Shown: positions 37,520 to 42,905 of the stretch, in pieces
Layout of the letters: each line of letters starts with the position of its first letter
Numbering within the stretch: the first letter of the stretch is position 1
Origin: Marinilabiliaceae bacterium
GTDB taxonomy: Bacteria; Bacteroidota; Bacteroidia; Bacteroidales; Marinilabiliaceae
Direction of reading: 5' to 3'
Assembly: GCA_009777175.1 (NCBI GenBank)
Contig: WRMI01000020.1
Span: forward strand, 1-45,850
DNA length: 45,850 nt
Notes under the pieces: generated by a model
What the model was told of the DNA's origin: nothing
Seen by the model: the letters and a program-made list of their open reading frames with translations, nothing else
Databases searched by the model: none
Position numbers and translations under genes: made by a program

Positions 37520-38068
37520 CTATTCTTTTTCAACCTGTAAGAAACTTAGTTCTAATGGTGTTTTACGACCAAAAATTTTGACCATAACTTTTAATTTTCT
37601 TTTCTCGCTGTTCACTTCTTCAATAATTCCGTTGAAACCGTTAAATGGACCGTCTTTCACTTTCACTGTTTCACCTGTGGCAAAAGGTACATTTGTTTCA
37701 ATATCTGTTTCTGCTAATTCGTCTGCTTTTCCCAAAATTCTGTTTACTTCGGACATTCTAAGTGGTGTAGGTTCGTCGCTGTTTCGTTCTGTCAAAAAAC
37801 CCATAACTGATGGAATGCTCTTTAAAACAAAGGGTACTTCCCCAATCAGCGCAGCCTCAATAACTACATAACCGGGTAGATAATTTTTCTCTTTTGTGAT
37901 TTTTTTTCCTTTCCGAAGTTGTAATATTTTTTCGGTCGGAATTACAACTTGCGTAATGTAATCTTGAAGTTTATGTTTTGTTCGTTCACTCTCGATGTAC
38001 TCTCGAACTTTCTTCTCTTTTCCCGTGATTACACGAAGTACATACCATTTTTTTTCTATTTCGCTCAT
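37520..38068 (-). CDS. nusG: Transcription termination/antitermination factor NusG
   Basis: The 182-residue protein has an N-terminal NGN domain (WYVLRVITGKEKKVREYIE) and a C-terminal KOW domain (VKVKDGPFNGFNGIIEEVN). It binds the RNA polymerase clamp and couples to Rho or ribosomal protein S10. It lies 24 bp downstream of secE. Confidence 0.98.
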   Translation of the reverse strand: MSEIEKKWYVLRVITGKEKKVREYIESERTKHKLQDYITQVVIPTEKILQLRKGKKITKEKNYLPGYVVIEAALIGEVPFVLKSIPSVMGFLTERNSDEPTPLRMSEVNRILGKADELAETDIETNVPFATGETVKVKDGPFNGFNGIIEEVNSEKRKLKVMVKIFGRKTPLELSFLQVEKE

Positions 38069-38092
38069 CCTGTTTATTTTGTTATTCCGTTA

Positions 38093-38290
38093 TTAAAATA
38101 ACATATCGTAGAACCATTTTAATATTTTGTCGAAGGAAAAATCCATCACAAACACTATCAAAGAGATAATAACCGATGCAATCATAACGACTACTGCGCT
38201 ACCTTGTAACTCTTTCCACGTGGGCCACGTTGTTTTATGAACTAATTCGTTGTAAACGTTCCCAAAATATGCTTTAATTTTTTTTATCAT
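38093..38290 (-). CDS. secE: Preprotein translocase subunit SecE
   Basis: This 65-residue short-type SecE has a single C-terminal membrane helix and the amphipathic segment YNELVHKTTWPTWKELQ, whose TWP motif is the family hallmark. It stabilises SecY. It is the first gene of the secE-nusG-ribosomal protein-rpoBC operon. The tRNA-Trp and tuf genes that often precede it in Bacteroidetes are not found here. Confidence 0.97.
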   Translation of the reverse strand: MIKKIKAYFGNVYNELVHKTTWPTWKELQGSAVVVMIASVIISLIVFVMDFSFDKILKWFYDMLF

Positions 38291-38390
38291 AATATTTCGC
38301 TCATTTTAAACCTAAAAGGTAAGACCTAACTTGTTGTTATCCACCTTTTTAAGAAACAGTTCGGATATATTTTCTTGTGAAAATCGGCGG

Positions 38391-38423
38391 CAAAGATAAT
38401 GCTTTTTTTTAAGATGCAACAAA
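38391..38423 (-). promoter_or_regulatory. Bacteroidetes promoter of the secE-rpoC operon
   Basis: On the minus strand, TTTG (38423-38420) is followed after exactly 21 bp by TATCTTTG (38398-38391). Both elements are full matches to the -33/-7 consensus and the spacing is in range. The predicted transcript starts near 38385, giving a leader of about 95 nt before secE. Confidence 0.8.
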
Positions 38424-38504
38424 AAAATGAAAAATTTTTAAAAATATTTTATTTTCGATGAAATATGCATACTTGAAAAATACTTCATAATGTTATTTTT
38501 AACG

Positions 38505-38567
38505 CAAAGGCGCAAAAATTAGTGGTTAGTGAAAGTTCATCTTTGAGTTCTCAACTTTGCGCCTTTG
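38505..38567. repeat. 12-bp perfect inverted repeat (CAAAGGCGCAAA)
   Basis: CAAAGGCGCAAA (38505-38516) is the exact inverse of TTTGCGCCTTTG (38556-38567). The 39-nt spacer holds TTAGTGGTTAGTGA, related to the AACCACT heptamers. A partial copy, AACGCAAAGTCGCAAAG, lies at 42561-42577. Confidence 0.85.
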
Positions 38568-38620
38568 GGGTTAGATTTTTTACCATAAAGTCACACAAAA
38601 GCTTTTTCACGAAGTTTTTT

Positions 38621-38917
38621 TCAAAAAACCATCCGAAACGCATCCTCCTCAGCAAATTTTTTCTTTATGCGATAGCGTACAGTATTCACGCTTGCAGGTT
38701 CTATATTGAAAATCAGGCTGATATCTTTTGTATCTAAATCGGCAGCAAAACAGATGATATATTTTATGTCCATGCTTGTTATCTTTGCTTTTGAGGTTTG
38801 GTATGCGTTTTCCAACATTTTGGTGTCGATTTTGGTTAGACGCTCAATGTAAGTATTTTTAGTATCTTTTTCAATAAGAGAGGCTGATACTGAATGGAAA
38901 TATTGATATTCTATTTT
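38621..38917 (-). pseudogene. C-terminal remnant of a LuxR-like HTH regulator
   Basis: An open frame of about 98 codons runs from just beside the trxB stop codon to a stop at 38621. It encodes IERLTKIDTKMLENAY, then ITSMDIKYIICFAADLDTKDISLIFNIEPASVNTVRYRIKKKF. The last part is the C-terminal helix-turn-helix of large Bacteroidetes TPR or sensor-type regulators (family pattern: tkeIA..l.i...sV...RyRlrKK). The sensor part is missing: the frame is cut by a stop at about 38918-38920, and the only internal ATG (38818) would yield 65 residues. It is either a relic or, less likely, a free HTH peptide. Confidence 0.7.
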
Positions 38918-39855
38918 TCATTCAGCCACCGTTCCGTATCTATTGCTGCCATACAACCTGATCCTGCGGCTGTTACCGCTTGCCTGTATGTTGGGTCTTG
39001 AACGTCTCCGCAGGCAAAAACACCTTCAATATTTGTTTTAGAACTTCCGGGGATAGTTTTTATATATCCAATTGGGTCAGTTTCAATATATTCGGCAAAA
39101 ATTGCTGAATTTGGCTGATGTCCAATTGCAAGGAAGAAACCATCAATTTTAATATTTACCTCTTCTTGTTGAGGAGTATCTTTCTTTTTCCAAAGTATTG
39201 CACCTTCAACCCCGCCATCACCAAACAACCCTTTAACTTGATGTTCCCAAAGAATTTCGATATTATTAGTTTTTTGGACTCTATTTTGCATCACTTTTGA
39301 GGCACGCAGTTGGTCACGTCTAACTATCATATAAACTTTGTTGCATAAACCCGCAAGATAAATGGCTTCTTCGCATGCAGTATCTCCACCTCCAACAACT
39401 GCAACATCTTTGCCTCTATAAAAAAAGCCATCACAAGTTGCACATGCCGAGACCCCGCTTCCCATATATTTTGTTTCGTCGGGTAGTCCGAGGTATTTAG
39501 CGGTGGCACCTGTTGCTATTATCAATGCTTCGGTTTCAATAATTTTGTTATTGTCGATTGTAATTTTGAAGGGATAGGTCGAAAGGTCTGTTTTTGTTGC
39601 TATTCCTGCTCTTATGACAGTTCCGAAACGTTCTGCTTGTGTTTTCAGGTGGGTCATCATTTCAAATCCGCTAACGCCTTGTGGATATCCGGGGAAATTT
39701 TCTATATCGGTTGTAATTGTTAATTGTCCGCCAGGTTGCAATCCTTCGTAAAGAACAGGTGTTAGATTTGCTCTACTAAGATAAATTGCTGCTGTATAAC
39801 CTGCTGGACCAGAGCCGATTATAAGTACTTTTACTTTTTCGTTTTCAGTGTTCAT
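38911..39855 (-). CDS. trxB: Thioredoxin reductase (NADPH)
   Basis: The 314-residue flavoprotein reduces thioredoxin. It has the FAD dinucleotide motif G14-S-G-P-A-G-Y, the redox-active C138-A-T-C141, the NADPH-binding GGGDTACEEA, and the C-terminal FAD motif ACGDVQDPTYRQAVTAAGSGC. It is flanked by a remnant regulator downstream and a repeat cluster upstream, and is not visibly part of an operon. Confidence 0.97.
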   Translation of the reverse strand: MNTENEKVKVLIIGSGPAGYTAAIYLSRANLTPVLYEGLQPGGQLTITTDIENFPGYPQGVSGFEMMTHLKTQAERFGTVIRAGIATKTDLSTYPFKITIDNNKIIETEALIIATGATAKYLGLPDETKYMGSGVSACATCDGFFYRGKDVAVVGGGDTACEEAIYLAGLCNKVYMIVRRDQLRASKVMQNRVQKTNNIEILWEHQVKGLFGDGGVEGAILWKKKDTPQQEEVNIKIDGFFLAIGHQPNSAIFAEYIETDPIGYIKTIPGSSKTNIEGVFACGDVQDPTYRQAVTAAGSGCMAAIDTERWLNEK

Positions 39856-39950
39856 ATTATATTATTTTAATAATTTTAATTTATTTAGCCACGAATTACT
39901 GCTACTAAGGTTGTTTTGTAAAAGAAATAAGGTAAAAATAAGGTTTTATC

Positions 39951-40036
39951 TCATTCACTCATTTACTCATTTATTAAGGGCGGGCGACCGCAAGGGTGCG
40001 CCCCTACACTCATTTACTCATTCACTCATTCACTCT
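39951..40036. repeat. Octamer TTYACTCA array interrupted by a G+C-rich hairpin
   Basis: TTYACTCA-type octamers at 39951-39976 and 40009-40036 flank a G+C-rich element (39978-40007) that begins GGGCGGGCGACCGCAAGGG and ends GCGCCCCTACA. Its arms pair imperfectly (GGGCG with CGCCC, and ACC with GGT around GCAAG). The array ends immediately before the 3' end of the transferase gene at 40041. Confidence 0.9.
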
Positions 40037-40040
40037 TTTT

Positions 40041-41180
40041 CTATTCAAAATTATTTTTGTTTAAAAATTCTTTAAAAGATGTTTGATTTTCAGATTTTTG
40101 TGCTCTCATTTTTTTCTTTTTCATTCTAATAGCAAAAGAAGGAATATTAAAAACAATTAGTCCAACGGTCAGATTAATGGCGAGCGGAAAAATTACTCCA
40201 AAATCTTTCATAAAATATGACAAAATGACAAACATAATATTCACACCTGCAATCATAAAAGTTGTTTGAGCGTGTGAAAATCCGAGAGAAAGGAGTCGGT
40301 GATGAATATGAGTTTTGTCGGCAGCAAAAGGGGACTTTCCTCGTGCGATGCGTCTAAAAAATACGCGAAGTGTATCAATTACGGGTACAATCATAATTCC
40401 CATTGCAACAGCGGGTGCTGCGGTCATTTGATATTTAAGATAAGGACGATTTGCAAAAGCGTTCATTTCCATAAATTTAATGGCAATAACAGAAATTAAA
40501 AAACCAAGAATAAGTGAGCCCGTATCACCCATAAAAATTTTTTGACTTTTAGAAAAAAGGTTATAATAAAGGAATGCAAGCAGTGCGCCTACAATGGTGG
40601 CACCTAAAATAGGAATAAGATATTCACCATTAATCAGAAACCATACAGAAAAGCTAATGGTTGTAATAATGCCTGTAATTGCCGCTAATCCGTCAATTCC
40701 GTCAATCAAATTGAAACCATTAATAATATAAATCATTAAAATTAAAGTAACAAAAAGGCTAAGAAAATAGTCGGGTTTAATAGCGAAAAAGCCGTGAAAA
40801 TCAGTTATTCTTAAATCCCCAAAGCCAATGATAATAAGGACAGCAAGCATTTGACCAATAAATTTCATTATTGGAGTAGTTGCAAAAATATCGTCTTTAA
40901 TTCCAATTGCAAAAATTATTAACAATGCGGGAATTAAAAATGGAACTGAATGATAATCAAATAAATCTAAATAAAAAAGATATGTGAACAAAATTCCGAG
41001 AAAAATGCCCATCCCCCCTAAAATAGGAGTTTTAATTTTGTTCACTCTCCGTCTGTTCGGTTCGTCAAAAAAGTTTTTAGAGTATGCAACTCTCAATATT
41101 GCGGGAATTGTTATGAATACGATTATAAACGTAATCATTCCTGCAAAAAAAATCTGTAATAAAACTGTGTAATTCAACAT
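40041..41180 (-). CDS. Undecaprenyl-phosphate glycosyl-1-phosphate transferase (WecA/TagO/MraY superfamily)
   Basis: The polytopic protein (379 residues, about ten membrane helices) would transfer a HexNAc-1-phosphate from UDP-sugar to undecaprenyl phosphate, starting a surface polysaccharide. The motifs are D-D-I near residue 90, N-G-F-N-L-I-D-G-I-D-G-L near 156, F-M-G-D-T-G-S near 216 and the loop motif THIHHRL near 285, which fits WecA/TagO and not MraY. I chose ATG 41180; the track-length alternative begins at a TTG three codons earlier. mnmA lies 38 bp upstream on the same strand. Confidence 0.92.
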   Translation of the reverse strand: MLNYTVLLQIFFAGMITFIIVFITIPAILRVAYSKNFFDEPNRRRVNKIKTPILGGMGIFLGILFTYLFYLDLFDYHSVPFLIPALLIIFAIGIKDDIFATTPIMKFIGQMLAVLIIIGFGDLRITDFHGFFAIKPDYFLSLFVTLILMIYIINGFNLIDGIDGLAAITGIITTISFSVWFLINGEYLIPILGATIVGALLAFLYYNLFSKSQKIFMGDTGSLILGFLISVIAIKFMEMNAFANRPYLKYQMTAAPAVAMGIMIVPVIDTLRVFFRRIARGKSPFAADKTHIHHRLLSLGFSHAQTTFMIAGVNIMFVILSYFMKDFGVIFPLAINLTVGLIVFNIPSFAIRMKKKKMRAQKSENQTSFKEFLNKNNFE

Positions 41181-41218
41181 ATTATACAAAAAAAAATTTG
41201 CGCAAGTTAATAAAAATT

Positions 41219-42427
41219 TTATTCATGTATCACTCCAGAGCCAATTAATTCATTTTTTTTATACCAAGCAGCAAATTGTCCGGGAGTAATTCCCCGCTGA
41301 TAATCGTCAAAGAGAATAAAAAGTCCATTTTTTCTTTGCATCAAAATTGCGTCTTGTAATGGTTGTCGGTATCTAATTCGAACTTTTAAATCTCTATCTT
41401 GGTCAATATCAAGTTTATAATCGTCTCTAATCCAATGAATTTCGTTGTTGTTTATTTTTAGAACTTTTCGGAAAAGTCCGGGATGTTTATTTCCCATTCC
41501 CATAAAAATCTGATTAGTTTGAACATCCGTTCCGAGCACAAAAAGGGGTTCGGCAAAACCACCTATATTCAACCCTTTTCGCTGTCCGACTGTATAAAAA
41601 TGTGCGCCGTTATGTTCACCGATTTTTTTGAATTGTTCTGAATTAAACGGAAAAGAATATGATAATTTTAACAAAGTGTCGTCGTCGGGATTATGTAAAG
41701 CTTTTTCCCAATTCCGTTCGAAAATTTTTGCATCTGCAGGAACAAGAAAAACGTCTCCTTTTTTTAGAGACAATTTTTGCTGCAAAAAAACAGGCAAATC
41801 AACCTTCCCAACGAAACAAATACCTTGTGAATCCTTCTTATTAGCGGTAACTAAATTTAATTCAGTAGCAATTTTGCGAACTTCGCTCTTATGTAAATTT
41901 CCTATCGGAAAAAGAACTTTTTCTAACTGTTTTTGTGATAATTGACATAAAAAATAACTTTGGTCTTTGTTTGGGTCGCTACCCGCTAATAGACTGTAAA
42001 CTAACTGCCCGTTAATGAGCGTCTCTTTTTTTTGGCAAAAATGCCCTGTGGCAACATAATCAGCACCTAACTTAAAAGCATTTTCCATAAAAACATCAAA
42101 TTTTATTTCTCTGTTGCACAAAATATCAGGGTTTGGAGTACGTCCTTTTTCATATTCAGAAAACATATAATCGACAACACGTTTTTTATAATGTTCGCTA
42201 AGGTCAACAAAATGGAAGGGAATATTAAGTTTTCGGGCAACAGCTTCGGCATCAAATTTATCGTCAAGCCATGGACAATCTGCTTTAAGGACACCCGTAG
42301 TGTCGTGCCAATTTTTCATAAAAAGGGCAACCACATCGTAACCTTGTTGTTTTAAGATATATGCCGCAACACTCGAATCAACACCGCCAGAAAGCCCTAT
42401 TACTACACGTTTTGTATTTGATTTCAT
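41219..42427 (-). CDS. mnmA: tRNA-specific 2-thiouridylase MnmA
   Basis: MnmA adds sulfur to U34 of tRNA-Glu, -Gln and -Lys. The P-loop S-G-G-V-D-S-S lies near residues 12-18; C-N-R-E-I-K-F contains the first catalytic Cys and S-Q-G-I-C-F-V-G the second. The C-terminal half is the usual beta-barrel. I preferred ATG 42427 (402 residues). A GTG at 42436 is in frame but lies in a GCCACGA element that is part of the dispersed repeat upstream. Confidence 0.96.
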   Translation of the reverse strand: MKSNTKRVVIGLSGGVDSSVAAYILKQQGYDVVALFMKNWHDTTGVLKADCPWLDDKFDAEAVARKLNIPFHFVDLSEHYKKRVVDYMFSEYEKGRTPNPDILCNREIKFDVFMENAFKLGADYVATGHFCQKKETLINGQLVYSLLAGSDPNKDQSYFLCQLSQKQLEKVLFPIGNLHKSEVRKIATELNLVTANKKDSQGICFVGKVDLPVFLQQKLSLKKGDVFLVPADAKIFERNWEKALHNPDDDTLLKLSYSFPFNSEQFKKIGEHNGAHFYTVGQRKGLNIGGFAEPLFVLGTDVQTNQIFMGMGNKHPGLFRKVLKINNNEIHWIRDDYKLDIDQDRDLKVRIRYRQPLQDAILMQRKNGLFILFDDYQRGITPGQFAAWYKKNELIGSGVIHE

Positions 42428-42630
42428 TTTAGCCACGACTTATTTTTGGATTCACAGATTTGACTGATTAGACGGATTTTCACGGATTTATATATTATTC
42501 TATTAATATTCGACTCATTTACAACAAATTCAATGCATCTATCAAATTCTTTTCTGTTTTAACGCAAAGTCGCAAAGTTGAGAAAACAAAGGGCGCAATA
42601 ATTCAAAAATCGGTAATTGATAATAAACAT
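42428..42630. repeat. Dispersed repeat fragments upstream of mnmA
   Basis: Between 42430 and 42490 the sequence GATTCACAGATTTGACTGATT..GACGGATTTTCACGGATTTA has the feel of the widespread CACAGATTTxxACGGATT-type intergenic repeat. 42561-42598 carries AACGCAAAGTCGCAAAG and a related CAAAGGGCGCAA. No ORF is supported. Confidence 0.6.
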
Positions 42631-42657
42631 GGGCAAACACGCAGGTTTGCCCCTACA
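42631..42657. repeat. Perfect hairpin element with CCCCTACA tail
   Basis: GGGCAAAC (42631-42638) and GTTTGCCC (42645-42652) form a perfect 8-bp stem around the loop ACGCAG. The tail CCTACA is shared with the three G+C-rich units that follow and with the one at 39978-40007. This is a REP-type element; I know similar hairpins from other bacterial phyla, but no RAYT transposase gene is in the window. Confidence 0.8.
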
Positions 42658-42905
42658 CTCATTCACACATTTACTCATTTTTTTATTACAAGGTGGACGA
42701 CCGCAAGGGTGCGCCCCTACACTTATTCACTCATTTACTCATTTTTTTATTACAAGGTGGACGACCGCAAGGGTGCGCCCCTACACTTATTCACTCATTC
42801 ACTCATTTACTCATTCACTTATTTTTTTATTACAAGGTGGACGACCGCAAGGGTGCGCCCCTACACTTATTCACTCATTTACTCATTCACTCATTTACTT
42901 TTCTC
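42655..42905. repeat. Composite array: three G+C-rich hairpin units between TTYACTCA octamers
   Basis: Three near-identical units beginning GGTGGACGACCGCAAGGG and ending GCGCCCCTACACT start at 42692, 42756 and 42836. They are separated by runs of TTYACTCA octamers plus a TTTTTTTATTACAA segment. The spacings of 64 and 80 bp differ by exactly two octamers. The array runs right up to the stop codon of the surface-protein gene at 42904. Confidence 0.9.

Larger units (their letters stand above)
38291..38620. other. Intergenic leader, promoter and repeat DNA upstream of secE
   Basis: This 330-bp stretch holds the secE promoter (38391-38423), a leader of about 95 nt, and a 12-bp perfect inverted repeat of the dispersed CAAAGGCGCAAA type. 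No tRNA cloverleaf or ORF was found. Confidence 0.7.

Noticed and set aside
38291-38620. tRNA-Trp expected upstream of secE
   Set aside because: I searched the stretch for an acceptor stem and a GGTTC arm by eye and found none.
39848-40075. 75-codon plus-strand ORF over the repeat array near trxB
   Set aside because: Much of it is translated octamer and hairpin sequence (HSFTHLLRAGDRKGAPLHSF); it is not a gene.
42692-42870. CRISPR-like pattern of three identical 31-bp units with spacers
   Set aside because: The spacers are octamer repeats and not unique sequences, unit spacing varies by 16 bp, and no cas gene is present. It is a composite repeat array.
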